Positions 52,073-60,924 of a stretch of DNA of 64,000 nucleotides are shown piece by piece. Both the position numbers and the translations under genes were made by a program. Source of the stretch: a bacterium HR19 (GTDB lineage Bacteria; Calescibacteriota; Calescibacteriia; Calescibacteriales; Calescibacteriaceae); assembly GCA_002898315.1 (NCBI GenBank), contig BEHV01000001.1:186001-250000 (forward strand), given 5' to 3'. Under the pieces are notes generated by a model that made no database searches, was not told the origin of the DNA, and worked only from the letters and a program-made list of their open reading frames with translations. Numbering within the stretch: position 1 is the stretch's first letter; the number at the start of each line of letters is the position of its first letter.

Positions 52073-53068
52073 TCAGTATCTTCTTTTGAGCTCCCAGTTC
52101 CATGCTGTCTTTATTATAAATTCAAGGTCGTCATATTTTTCTGAGAAATTAAGGACACTTTTTATTTTCTTGTTGTCTGCGATGAGGACTGCTGGGTCTC
52201 CCGGTCTCCTCGGAGCAAACCTCTTTGGCAGCTCCCTTCCGATAACTTTTTCAGCAGTTCTAACAACCTCAAGGACAGAAAAACCTCTACAATAGCCGAC
52301 ATTGAAAACATCATTTTTTCCACCATCAAGGAGATAATTCATCGCAAGAATATGAGCAGAGGCAAGGTCAAAAACATGTATATAATCTCTTATGCAGGTT
52401 CCATCCTTTGTCGGGTAATCTGTTCCGTATATTCCGAGGAACTCAAACTCTCTTTTTGCGACTTTCAAAAGGCGGGAGATAAGATGAATGGGGTTTTTGT
52501 AAGATTGTCCGAGCTCACCTTCCGGGTCAGCTCCTGCAACATTAAAGTATCTCAAAGAAACATAAGAAAAATTCTTTTGAGCAGAAGAAAAATCCCTTAA
52601 CATTTTTTCACAGGAGAGCTTTGATTGTCCGTAAGGGTTGATAGGTTCTGTTTTTGATTCCTCAGAAATGGGAACACTTTCTGGCTCCCCATAAACCGCA
52701 GCGGTTGAAGAAAAAACAAAACGAACTTTTTTACTTTTGAGATAAGGTTCAAGCTCACAAAGTAGTGATATGAGCCCACCGACATTATTTTCCCAGTACA
52801 TCAAAGGTTTTTCAACACTTTCCGGGACAGATATAAAAGCGGCAAAATGCATTATAACATCGGGAGAGAACTCTTCATAGATTTTCCTCAAAATATTCCT
52901 GTCTCTTATATCTCCTACAACAAGTTTTCCGTAAAGAGCCGCCTCTTTATGTCCATAAGAAAGATTATCTAAAACAAGTATCTCTGCTTTTTCTTTAAAC
53001 TCACGGTAAAGAAGTTTCACAACATGGCTTCCTATATATCCTGCTCCGCCGGTGACAAGTATTTTCAT
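52073..53068 (-). CDS. galE: UDP-glucose 4-epimerase
   Basis: A 331-residue SDR enzyme. NAD motif GGAGYIGSHVV, DNLSYG, FAAFISVPESVEKP, SSTAAVYGEPE, catalytic YGQSK, and SLRYFNVAGADPEG are all GalE-typical. It interconverts UDP-glucose and UDP-galactose for glycan synthesis. Part of a minus-strand run with the ROK kinase, nrnA and others. Confidence 0.96.
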   Translation of the reverse strand: MKILVTGGAGYIGSHVVKLLYREFKEKAEILVLDNLSYGHKEAALYGKLVVGDIRDRNILRKIYEEFSPDVIMHFAAFISVPESVEKPLMYWENNVGGLISLLCELEPYLKSKKVRFVFSSTAAVYGEPESVPISEESKTEPINPYGQSKLSCEKMLRDFSSAQKNFSYVSLRYFNVAGADPEGELGQSYKNPIHLISRLLKVAKREFEFLGIYGTDYPTKDGTCIRDYIHVFDLASAHILAMNYLLDGGKNDVFNVGYCRGFSVLEVVRTAEKVIGRELPKRFAPRRPGDPAVLIADNKKIKSVLNFSEKYDDLEFIIKTAWNWELKRRY

Positions 53069-53083
53069 GATACTCGGGTAATT

Positions 53084-54100
53084 TCACCTCTTGTAGTTAT
53101 TTTGTTCGTGTAAAAATCTCTCTTGCTCTAAAATCTCATCTTTTATTTTTTTTATGAAGTTGAGAATTTCATCTTTTCTGATTTTTATGTTAAAGCCGGC
53201 AGCGTTTTTATGTCCTCCTCCACCGTATTTTCTCGCTATCTTGCCTACATCTATGTGCGGGTCAGACCTCAAACTGACCTTGAAAAATTCATTATCTTTT
53301 TCCCTTATGAATATAGATGCTTTGACACCATCTATTGACCTTATGAGGTCTATGAACTCATCTGAATCTTCGTCTTTGGCTCCAAACTTTTCATAATCTG
53401 ATTTGAAGAGGAAAGAAAAAGATACACCATCTTCAACAATTACTCTTGATAAAAACTCTGAAAGGAGTTTATACTTCCTCAGCGTTGCAAATCTTAAAGT
53501 TTTCATAACAGCCAGAAGGTCTGCTTTCTTCTCAATAAGTTCGGAAGCGATTCTCAAAGTTCTTGCATCTACGGTGGGAAGCAAAAATCCCATCGTATCT
53601 TTTGCTATCGCTGCGTAAATGTTGGTAGCAATATCAGGTGTTATTTCAATATTCATATCTTTAAGTATTTCGTATATAAGGACTCCACACGCGGGAGCGG
53701 TATGGTCTATAAAATTAAAAGTGCCAAATCTCTCTGATTTATCGTGGTGGTCAATATTGACTATTGTTGTTCTAACAGCAAATTTTCTCCCTTCGTCGCC
53801 TATTCTATCCAAAGTAGCGCAATCAACAACACAGAATATATCTGGAAGAAAATCTGGGAGAGAGGTTTTCAGTTTTGAGTATCCCGGAAGATATTTTGCT
53901 GATTCAAGCCCGTCTTTGTTGTATATATATACTTTTTTGCCTATTGATTCAAGCGCAAGTCCAAGAGCTAGCGAAGAGCCGATGGCATCTGGCTCGGGTC
54001 CTTCATGAGACGCTATAACTATACTCTCGGCAGATAAAAGAGCAGAGACAACCTCCTTTTTCCCTTCCATAAAATCAGCATCATTTTCTACTGCAAACAT
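53084..54100 (-). CDS. nrnA: DHH-family oligoribonuclease/PAP phosphatase (NrnA)
   Basis: A 338-residue protein with the DHH phosphoesterase motifs: SHEGPEPDAIGSSLALGLAL, VDCATLDRIG, NIDHHDKSERFG and the C-terminal DHHA1 motif GGGHKNAAGF. It degrades nanoRNA and 3'-phosphoadenosine 5'-phosphate. The first motif has EGPEPDAIGS, one residue different from the usual xxPDxDAxGS. ATG at 54100, or at 54070. It lies upstream of galE with 15 bases. Confidence 0.9.
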   Translation of the reverse strand: MFAVENDADFMEGKKEVVSALLSAESIVIASHEGPEPDAIGSSLALGLALESIGKKVYIYNKDGLESAKYLPGYSKLKTSLPDFLPDIFCVVDCATLDRIGDEGRKFAVRTTIVNIDHHDKSERFGTFNFIDHTAPACGVLIYEILKDMNIEITPDIATNIYAAIAKDTMGFLLPTVDARTLRIASELIEKKADLLAVMKTLRFATLRKYKLLSEFLSRVIVEDGVSFSFLFKSDYEKFGAKDEDSDEFIDLIRSIDGVKASIFIREKDNEFFKVSLRSDPHIDVGKIARKYGGGGHKNAAGFNIKIRKDEILNFIKKIKDEILEQERFLHEQNNYKR

Positions 54101-54259
54101 CTTAAATCTATTAAACTAAAATCAACTTACAAAAAGGAATATACTTTAAGAACTATCAAAACAAAATATTAAAAAATTGAAAACTTTGAACTCTGGAAGG
54201 AAAAGAAGTCCATTTTATCTGAGATATATCTGAAAACTTAAAAATATCGTTATTACTTA

Positions 54260-55243
54260 TTACTTTGAGAATGAATTAAAAATCCAGCATAAAGCAAGAC
54301 CTGTTGATAAAGCTATCCAGGGGATAACAAACCAGAAAAACACAATTTGCAAAAGATATGATTTTGAAAAAGTTTTCTTGAATCCATCTCTTGCGCATGC
54401 AATACCTATCATTCCACCTACTATTGTCTCATTTATTGAGACAGGGATACCAAGAATTGATGCGGAAAGAATTATTGTTCCTTCCATAAGCTGTAGAAAT
54501 GAAGCACGAAGCAATCCAAGTTCAACTATCTTTTTTCCGACTGCCTTGAGGATACGCGGAGAAAGCATAAGCGCTCCGATACCGAAGAAAGAAGCCCCAA
54601 GAGTTAAAACCTTGCTTTCAAAATCAGGCGTCCTGACCACCACAACTCCCACAGAGTTAGCAAGGTTATTTGAACCAGCAGAAAATGCAAAGTAGGTTCC
54701 AGTAGCAACCACTCCTATCTTCAAAAATTTTCTTATTATCTCTGCATCAAACCTTGAGGCAAAATTCACAACCCTAAAATACAGGAACTTTTCAAACAGA
54801 AATCCGCAGAGAAACGCAGCAGTAGGAGTAAAAAGCCACCACCTCAATATATGAAAGAATTTCTGAGTGTTCAAAGTGCCGGTGTATAATCCAATTGATA
54901 CTACGCTTAGTGTTGCCATGTGTGTTGTAGCAATGGGTACTCTGAAAAGAACAGCGAGAAGAAGATAAAATGTTGCATTTATGTAATATACGAGTGTGTA
55001 TTTATCTTGTGCGAGAATTTGAGGTGGAGTAAGTTTTTTCCCAATTGTTGTGGCAACTTCTTTCCCGAGTAGCAAAGCTCCCAAGAATATAGCTAAACCC
55101 GAAATAATTGTGAGCTTACGGGGAGTGAGGATTCCTGCGGAGTGAGAAGGAGCCATAGTAGTAGAACCGTTCTCTCCACCAATCAAAGATGCTAAGGCAA
55201 GAGCAAAAGTTACGAAAGCAAAGTTTATGTCTATCCAAATCAT
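54260..55243 (-). CDS. PiT-family inorganic phosphate/sulfate transporter
   Basis: A 327-residue transporter with about ten membrane helices. The two inverted repeats each have the family signature in altered form: SLIGGENGSTTMAP and FSAGSNNLANSVG (usually GANDVANA-like). PVSTTHM-type loops are seen as VPIATTHMATLS and IPVSINETIVGG. It probably takes up phosphate, sulfate being possible. A candidate sigma-54 promoter lies about 60 bases upstream. It is divergent from purH. Confidence 0.88.
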   Translation of the reverse strand: MIWIDINFAFVTFALALASLIGGENGSTTMAPSHSAGILTPRKLTIISGLAIFLGALLLGKEVATTIGKKLTPPQILAQDKYTLVYYINATFYLLLAVLFRVPIATTHMATLSVVSIGLYTGTLNTQKFFHILRWWLFTPTAAFLCGFLFEKFLYFRVVNFASRFDAEIIRKFLKIGVVATGTYFAFSAGSNNLANSVGVVVVRTPDFESKVLTLGASFFGIGALMLSPRILKAVGKKIVELGLLRASFLQLMEGTIILSASILGIPVSINETIVGGMIGIACARDGFKKTFSKSYLLQIVFFWFVIPWIALSTGLALCWIFNSFSK

Positions 55244-55568
55244 CTTTAATCACTCCCATACAGGAAGAGTTCAAAATATAGCATTCTCTCCTTACAAATT
55301 ATATAGCAAAAACTATTCCATCGTATATGAAAAGTCTAATTTTTTTCTGCTTCAATATAGAAAAAAGTTGATAATATTACTGACTTAGGTGTGGTATTGT
55401 AAGTAAAGAAATGCCAGATGAAACAAAATTAATTAACTTACTTGTTGATACCATTTGATTGAACCCAAATGTTTCAATTTGTTAAAAATAATTGCAAATT
55501 TGTTAATAGTGAAAAGGAAACAATAGGATTTGCTTATTTGAGATATTTGAATAAAGAAAAAATAAAAA
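55244..55568. other. Divergent intergenic region between the PiT gene and purH (325 bp)
   Basis: No gene. It is the longest gap in the window and AT-rich. The part near the PiT gene holds a candidate sigma-54 promoter (55305-55320) and a GGGAG ribosome-binding site. The remainder, near purH, has TTGATA-like and TATTGT-like words without convincing spacing. I see no terminator, riboswitch or repeat. Confidence 0.7.
55305..55320 (-). promoter_or_regulatory. Candidate sigma-54 promoter of the PiT transporter
   Basis: On the minus strand TGGAATAGTTTTTGCT has GG and GC with exactly 10 bases between. It matches the candidate before the nitrite/sulfite reductase in 14 of 16 positions, including the TGGAAT variant of the -24 element. 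Transcription would begin near 55294, about 50 bases before the ATG at 55243. Confidence 0.45.
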
Positions 55569-57086
55569 ATGCTTGAGATAAAAAGAGCGCTCATATCAGT
55601 ATATGACAAAAACGGAATAGTTGAATTGGCAAAGGTTCTATCAGATTTGGGTATTTCAATATTTGCGACAGGAGGAACAGCTGAAAAGCTCAAAAAAGCC
55701 GGAATAAAAGCAGGATGGATTGCTGAACTCACCGGCTTCCCCGAAATACTCGGTGGGAAAGTAAAAACTCTCCACCCTGATATATTTGCAAGAATACTCG
55801 CAACAGAAGAAGAAGCAAAAGAAATCAGAATAGAGAGATTTCAGCTGATTGTAGTAAATCTTTACCCACCCGAGTTAGAACCAGATATAGGTGGTGTATC
55901 TTTGATAAGAGCAGGAATAAAGGCAGGAGATAGAACTCTTGTTTTAGTAGATAATCAGGATTATAATCTCGTAGGACTTATTTTGAAAAACCAAAGGGGG
56001 ATTCCTGATGATATATTAAAGGAGCTTAACAAAAAAGCGGCGATATACGTTCTGAAATATCAGATAGAAAATTATAGGAAATACTTCGGATGGGACATAT
56101 TTCCTTATGTCTTTGAAAAATTCTTAGATTTGAGATATGGAACAAATCCCGGCAGAAAGGGGAATCTTTATTCAATAGACGGTATAAGACCTGATTTTGA
56201 GATAATAAAAGGAGAGGTTTCTCTGAACAACTTATACGATTGTGATTCTGCTGTAAGATGTGCGTTTTCTCTGAGCAGGCATTTTAAAGATAAGGTGTGT
56301 GCGTGCGTGGTAAAGCATGGAAGTCCATCAGGAGTAGCTCTTGGAGAAGAACCCCGAGAAGCGATAGAGAAAGCATGGGAGAGCGACTCAAAATCAGCAT
56401 ACGGCGGAGTTCTAGCGGTCTCCTCAATACTTCCCGAGTATGCGGTGGAGGTTCTAAAAGATAAATTTCTTGAAGTGATATGCGCACCCGCATTTGAAGA
56501 CGAAGCCGTAAAAAAATTGATGATGAAAAAAGCACGAATAATAAGAGCAGGAGAAGAATTCACAGAAAGAATAATAGAAATAAAAAACGCTATGGGAGGA
56601 GCTCTCGTAGAAGAATACTCTGACAAAAGCGAAGATATAAAGAAAGAGGATTTCAAACCTGCGTATGAGTTTGATTTTTCAGAACACGATCTCAAAGAAA
56701 TGATTTTTTCATACGAGGTAGCAAGATTTACAAAATCAAACGCAGTTGTAATTTCTTCTAATTTCCAAACACTTGGGATAGGAGGTGGTTTCACATCACG
56801 AGTTGATGCGGCGGAATTCGCAATAAAAAAAACCAAAGATTTCCTCAAATCCCAAGAGAAGAAAAATAAAAAGAAAGTTTTTGAAAAATTCTATGTTTCA
56901 TCAGATGGTTTCTTTCCTTTTCCTGATTCTGTTGAGATTATAGCAAATGAACTCAAAACCATCGGAGCGAGGGAAATTTTCATAGCTCATCCAGGTGGCT
57001 CTATAAGAGATAAAGAAGTTATAGAGACGGCAAGAAAATTAGGAGTTAAGATGTTTATAACAAGCAGAAGGTGCTTCCGCCATTAG
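55569..57086 (+). CDS. purH: PurH, AICAR transformylase/IMP cyclohydrolase
   Basis: A 505-residue bifunctional purine enzyme. The N-terminal cyclohydrolase domain has SVYDKNG, ATGGTAEKL and GGKVKTLHP. The transformylase domain has K249-H250 in KHGSPSG, SKSAYGGVLAV, DGFFPFPDSVE and PGGSIRD, ending in CFRH. The canonical KHxNP motif carries Ser for Asn, RYGENPHQ appears as RYGTNPGR, and the IGGPAMIRAA segment is GGVSLIRAGI, so it is a divergent member. It uses 10-formyl-THF from folD. Confidence 0.92.
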   Translation: MLEIKRALISVYDKNGIVELAKVLSDLGISIFATGGTAEKLKKAGIKAGWIAELTGFPEILGGKVKTLHPDIFARILATEEEAKEIRIERFQLIVVNLYPPELEPDIGGVSLIRAGIKAGDRTLVLVDNQDYNLVGLILKNQRGIPDDILKELNKKAAIYVLKYQIENYRKYFGWDIFPYVFEKFLDLRYGTNPGRKGNLYSIDGIRPDFEIIKGEVSLNNLYDCDSAVRCAFSLSRHFKDKVCACVVKHGSPSGVALGEEPREAIEKAWESDSKSAYGGVLAVSSILPEYAVEVLKDKFLEVICAPAFEDEAVKKLMMKKARIIRAGEEFTERIIEIKNAMGGALVEEYSDKSEDIKKEDFKPAYEFDFSEHDLKEMIFSYEVARFTKSNAVVISSNFQTLGIGGGFTSRVDAAEFAIKKTKDFLKSQEKKNKKKVFEKFYVSSDGFFPFPDSVEIIANELKTIGAREIFIAHPGGSIRDKEVIETARKLGVKMFITSRRCFRH

Positions 57087-57199
57087 GCTTGATGAAAATC
57101 TAATTCATTTCAAAGTGATCACACATATAAAATCAACACCCGAAAAACTTTCTGTCCTTAATGTTTCAAAGCTCAAAGAAAATTAAATTGTAATAAATT

Positions 57200-58504
57200 A
57201 TGGCTATAAATGCCCTGCAAATAGATTGCAGATTCTTAGATGCTCTATCAGATGCCATACTCATATACGATAAGGATTTGACTATACTCTACGCATCCGG
57301 ACCAGCTGCGGAAATTCTCGGAATTGAAAGAGAAACTCTTATGCTCAAAAACTGCAAAGATATTTTCGGAGAGGACTTCTCAGATGAAATTCAACCTCAT
57401 TCAATACTTGAAATAAAAACAGATGGAAGCAAAAGAAAAGTAAAAGTCACGAAAATAGTAACGCCAGATAACTTCAACATACTCATAATATCGCCCGGTC
57501 CAGTGATAGAAAATCAAGATATTCTTGAAGGTATTGTGGGAGTGAGCAAAAAGATGAAAGAGGTTTTTGAACTTATAAAAATAGCTGCTAGGTCAGACGC
57601 TCCTACGCTTATAACAGGAGAGACAGGAACTGGCAAAGAACTCGTCGCAGAAGCAATTCACAAATTATCCTCCCGGAAAGAAAATCTGCTTGTGAAGATA
57701 AATTGCTCCGCCCTCCCTGAAAACCTCCTTGAAAGTGAGCTTTTCGGATACAAAAAAGGCGCATTCACAGGAGCAGATAAAGATAAACCCGGAAAATTTG
57801 AGATAGCTAATAGTGGAACTTTATTCCTTGATGAAATCGGAGACCTACCGCTATCACTCCAACCCAAAATACTGCGCGCAGTTGAAAGAGGTGAAATAGA
57901 AAAATTAGGAGAAACAAAACCAACAAAAGTGAATGTGAGAATAATATCAGCTACAAACAAAGATATAGAAAAAGAAGTGTCAGAAGGTAAATTCAGACCA
58001 GACCTATATTTCAGAATATCTGTGTTCAGAATCCATATTCCGCCACTGCGCGAGAGAAAAGAAGATATAATTCCTATCGCAGAGCTTGTGCTTGAAAAAA
58101 TAAGCAAAAAATATGGACTTGGCAGGAAATTTCTTACAAGAAGAGCAATTGAAGAGCTTATGGAGTGGGATTATCCCGGAAATGTAAGAGAACTTGAAAA
58201 CATCATTGAAAGAGCTTACTTTATGTCAAAAACAAAAAACATGAACGAAGACGTAATACGCGAACACAAAAAACTCTCAAAAGCAATAACAAATAACAAC
58301 CTAAATAATGAAACAAATGGAAAAGAAGAAAAAAACATAGAAAGTATATCAGATAAATTAAAATCAAAATCTGAAATTGAGAAAGAAAAGATTTTAGAAT
58401 CGCTCATAAAACATGGCTCAATATCAAAAGCAGCAAAAGAACTTAATATGAGCAGAGTCACAATATGGCGAAAGATGAAAAAATACGGAATAGAATGGAA
58501 ATAA
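57200..58504 (+). CDS. PAS-AAA-HTH sigma-54 activator
   Basis: A 434-residue enhancer-binding protein. An N-terminal PAS-like domain (residues 8-100, LSDAILIYDKDLTILYASG) is followed by AAA+ with Walker A GETGTGKE (140-147), GAFTGA (187-192), DEIGD, and the conserved RERKEDI helix. A low-complexity Asn/Lys linker leads to a helix-turn-helix (SISKAAKELNMSRVTIWRKMKKYGI). It has no receiver, so it may sense a redox or small-molecule signal in the PAS. It is followed by a lipoprotein gene after 84 bases. Its targets are unknown; the candidate at 55305 is near. Fifty-one bases in the GAFTGA region are identical to the other activator. Confidence 0.93.
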   Translation: MAINALQIDCRFLDALSDAILIYDKDLTILYASGPAAEILGIERETLMLKNCKDIFGEDFSDEIQPHSILEIKTDGSKRKVKVTKIVTPDNFNILIISPGPVIENQDILEGIVGVSKKMKEVFELIKIAARSDAPTLITGETGTGKELVAEAIHKLSSRKENLLVKINCSALPENLLESELFGYKKGAFTGADKDKPGKFEIANSGTLFLDEIGDLPLSLQPKILRAVERGEIEKLGETKPTKVNVRIISATNKDIEKEVSEGKFRPDLYFRISVFRIHIPPLRERKEDIIPIAELVLEKISKKYGLGRKFLTRRAIEELMEWDYPGNVRELENIIERAYFMSKTKNMNEDVIREHKKLSKAITNNNLNNETNGKEEKNIESISDKLKSKSEIEKEKILESLIKHGSISKAAKELNMSRVTIWRKMKKYGIEWK

Positions 58505-58588
58505 AAACAAGCTACATCAAACTACCTTAAAAAACTTAAACCTTCCCAAATTTTCAAATAAAAAATCTTCAAGATTAAAATTTCCTAT

Positions 58589-60247
58589 ATGAAAAAACTC
58601 ACTATAATGCTTTTCTCTCTTGCTCTTTTCACATATTGCGGACAAAAAACTGAAAAGAAAGTTGAATTGAATTTCTCAGGAGGAATATGTGTAAGTTTAT
58701 CAAGTATAAGTATCTCAACAGTAGAATCAGAAGGAGGACGGAAATTTATAATAAGTTGTGGGACAACAGCTGGTCAGATATCTCAAAATGCAGTTATAGC
58801 CTTCTTTTCCGACGGAGAAATCTCAATAATCCCAATAGAAAATAATTCTCTCAATATAAATAAAAAAGTTGTTCTAATATCATCAAAAATCTTTCTCTCA
58901 AAAGAAGGAGTTGTATTATCAACTTACTCATCACAGGGAAACGACCTTTTTATTTTCAAAAACCAGAATTTCCAGAAAGCAGATATATCTATTTCAACAT
59001 TCATAAAAAACGATTCAAACATCATGAAGCTTTTTTCCGAAATCTTTTCATCACAAATTGGAGTTCCAGAATCATCACTTCAATCAAAAGATGTGGTCAT
59101 AATCTCAACTTATCTTGATACTAACAACCTTTCCTATTTTATATTTCCTATATTTGAAGAAACACTTTTTTTGTTCCAGAAAAATTTCAAGGTAAGAGAT
59201 ATAAAACTTGTTTTTCCTTCTGGATTATCTGGCGACTCAATAATTTCAGTATCATCTCAACCTGAAATAACTTTATTTCAACCCATACTTTTTCCCGTCG
59301 CTTCGGAGTACAACCTTTCAGAAATTTCTTACCTATCTCAGGATAGATACTATTACGAAAAAAATCTGACAGAAAGTCCAATAAGCATACCTATTTTTCT
59401 ATCGCAAGCATCAGAAAAAACATTTCTTTTCTCTGTATCAAAAGAGAGCGGATACTTTTTCAAGGGGGAGATAAACCCATCTAATCAAAACACAGTTGAA
59501 ATGGTGCCACTTCCACCAAAAGAAGGAGATCTGAACACAACCATAAACTTTGATCTTCAAGAAGAAAACACAAAAGACATTTTTGATGTTGAAATCTTTT
59601 CTGAACTTTCTGGTTCCCTTTTCAACCTCATTCAAAAGTCAAAAGTAGACTATCTAAATCCTCACATAAAACTATACGCACCGAAAGATATTTTATACTC
59701 ATCGCAATACATAGTAAAGATTCAAACAGAAAGGAAAGAAGAAGATGATAAATTCGTAAAGAGAGAAAGGTTGATAAAGTACGAGGTCAGCGAATCACCA
59801 TTTGTAAGGTATTCTCTCAAAAACTTCAAATACGAAAACTTCGTATTCGGGATCAAAGAGATAGGAGAAGACAAGATTTCACTTTTCTGGCGGGTTCCTG
59901 AAAAATTAGATGTAGCTGAGCTTGGTTTATCTCAGCTTGAAGTTTCAAGTTTATCTTTTGCAAACTGCATAACTGAGCAAGGTAATCAAACATTCATAAA
60001 GAAAGAATGCTTTACTCCACAGATACACATATTGGCAGAAGGAGAAAACGGAACTCAGATTGTATGGAGAGTTTTCAACCTTTACCAGAGGAGCGAAGCA
60101 CAAATTCCCAACCTTTTATCTCCTCAGAGGTTCTACGAAATAACAGGAAGCGCACCTAAAATAAAAATAAAATCTATAAAACTACACTTTGCTTTATACA
60201 CAGGCACAAAACTTTTCATATATGAAAGGTCTCTTGAACCAAAATGA
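58589..60247 (+). CDS. Large lipoprotein of unknown function
   Basis: A 552-residue protein with a lipobox (LALFTYC, Cys17) after a short hydrophobic signal. The mature part is mostly beta, rich in Ser, Ile and Phe, without a recognised domain; there are scattered Cys residues (for example ISCG, GGICVSLS, FANCITEQG, KECFTPQ). It may be an outer-membrane or surface lipoprotein. It is placed after the PAS-type sigma-54 activator, so it could be a target, but no -24/-12 element was found in the 84-base gap. Confidence 0.7.
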   Translation: MKKLTIMLFSLALFTYCGQKTEKKVELNFSGGICVSLSSISISTVESEGGRKFIISCGTTAGQISQNAVIAFFSDGEISIIPIENNSLNINKKVVLISSKIFLSKEGVVLSTYSSQGNDLFIFKNQNFQKADISISTFIKNDSNIMKLFSEIFSSQIGVPESSLQSKDVVIISTYLDTNNLSYFIFPIFEETLFLFQKNFKVRDIKLVFPSGLSGDSIISVSSQPEITLFQPILFPVASEYNLSEISYLSQDRYYYEKNLTESPISIPIFLSQASEKTFLFSVSKESGYFFKGEINPSNQNTVEMVPLPPKEGDLNTTINFDLQEENTKDIFDVEIFSELSGSLFNLIQKSKVDYLNPHIKLYAPKDILYSSQYIVKIQTERKEEDDKFVKRERLIKYEVSESPFVRYSLKNFKYENFVFGIKEIGEDKISLFWRVPEKLDVAELGLSQLEVSSLSFANCITEQGNQTFIKKECFTPQIHILAEGENGTQIVWRVFNLYQRSEAQIPNLLSPQRFYEITGSAPKIKIKSIKLHFALYTGTKLFIYERSLEPK

Positions 60248-60252
60248 GAAAT

Positions 60253-60912
60253 TCACGGTTTTTTAAGCAAAGCATAGGTGAAAGGAAGATAAGGTGAATC
60301 TCTGAAACTTCCGCGAAAACCTATACCAGAGATGAGATTATTTATTTCATCAGCAGATATACCTATCTTCGGCATAAAAAATTTGAGAACGGGGAAAAAC
60401 AGAATTTTATATTCAAAACTTACCAAAGGAATAAAATCGTAAAGCATTTTTGGGTCAAAATTTTTGCTTACATCTACTATCCACACAATACCACCTTTTT
60501 TCAGAACACGAAAAATCTCTTTCAGACCTTCCTTTTGATTTTCCCAGTGTTTTATAGAAAAGTTAGAAGTCACGACATCAAAGTATTCTGATGGGAAATC
60601 AATTCTTGCTGAATCGCCTTTCAAAAAATGTATGTTTTTGAGACCAGATTTTTTCAGGTTTCTCATCGCCTCAGAAATCATATTGTCAGCTGGGTCTATA
60701 CCGTAGATCTCAAGGTTATTATATATTCTCCCGATGATTATAGGGAAGTGTCCGGGACCTGTTCCCACATCAAGAACTCTTTCAGCTTCTTTCAAGTAGT
60801 CATAAAGTAAAATTTCAAGAAACTTGAAAAAAAGGATGTTTATTTTTACTCCGAACCTGTTGTAGAAGAAAGCAGGCAATCCCACAAGCGGTCCCTTAAA
60901 GCTAAAAAACAT
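60253..60912 (-). CDS. Class I SAM-dependent methyltransferase
   Basis: A 219-residue methyltransferase. Motif I is VLDVGTGPGHFPIII, motif II IYGIDPADNMI, motif III FDVVTSNFSIKHWENQ, and motif post IV RVLKKGGIVWIVDV. The family is UbiE/COQ5-like by sequence around FDVVTSNF, but the substrate is unknown. The C-terminal 70 residues are hydrophobic (FIPLVSFEYKILFFPVLKFFMPKIGIS), consistent with a lipid or quinone substrate. Convergent with the lipoprotein gene, 5 bases apart, and divergent from priA. Confidence 0.85.
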   Translation of the reverse strand: MFFSFKGPLVGLPAFFYNRFGVKINILFFKFLEILLYDYLKEAERVLDVGTGPGHFPIIIGRIYNNLEIYGIDPADNMISEAMRNLKKSGLKNIHFLKGDSARIDFPSEYFDVVTSNFSIKHWENQKEGLKEIFRVLKKGGIVWIVDVSKNFDPKMLYDFIPLVSFEYKILFFPVLKFFMPKIGISADEINNLISGIGFRGSFRDSPYLPFTYALLKKP

Positions 60913-60924
60913 AAGATAGATTTT

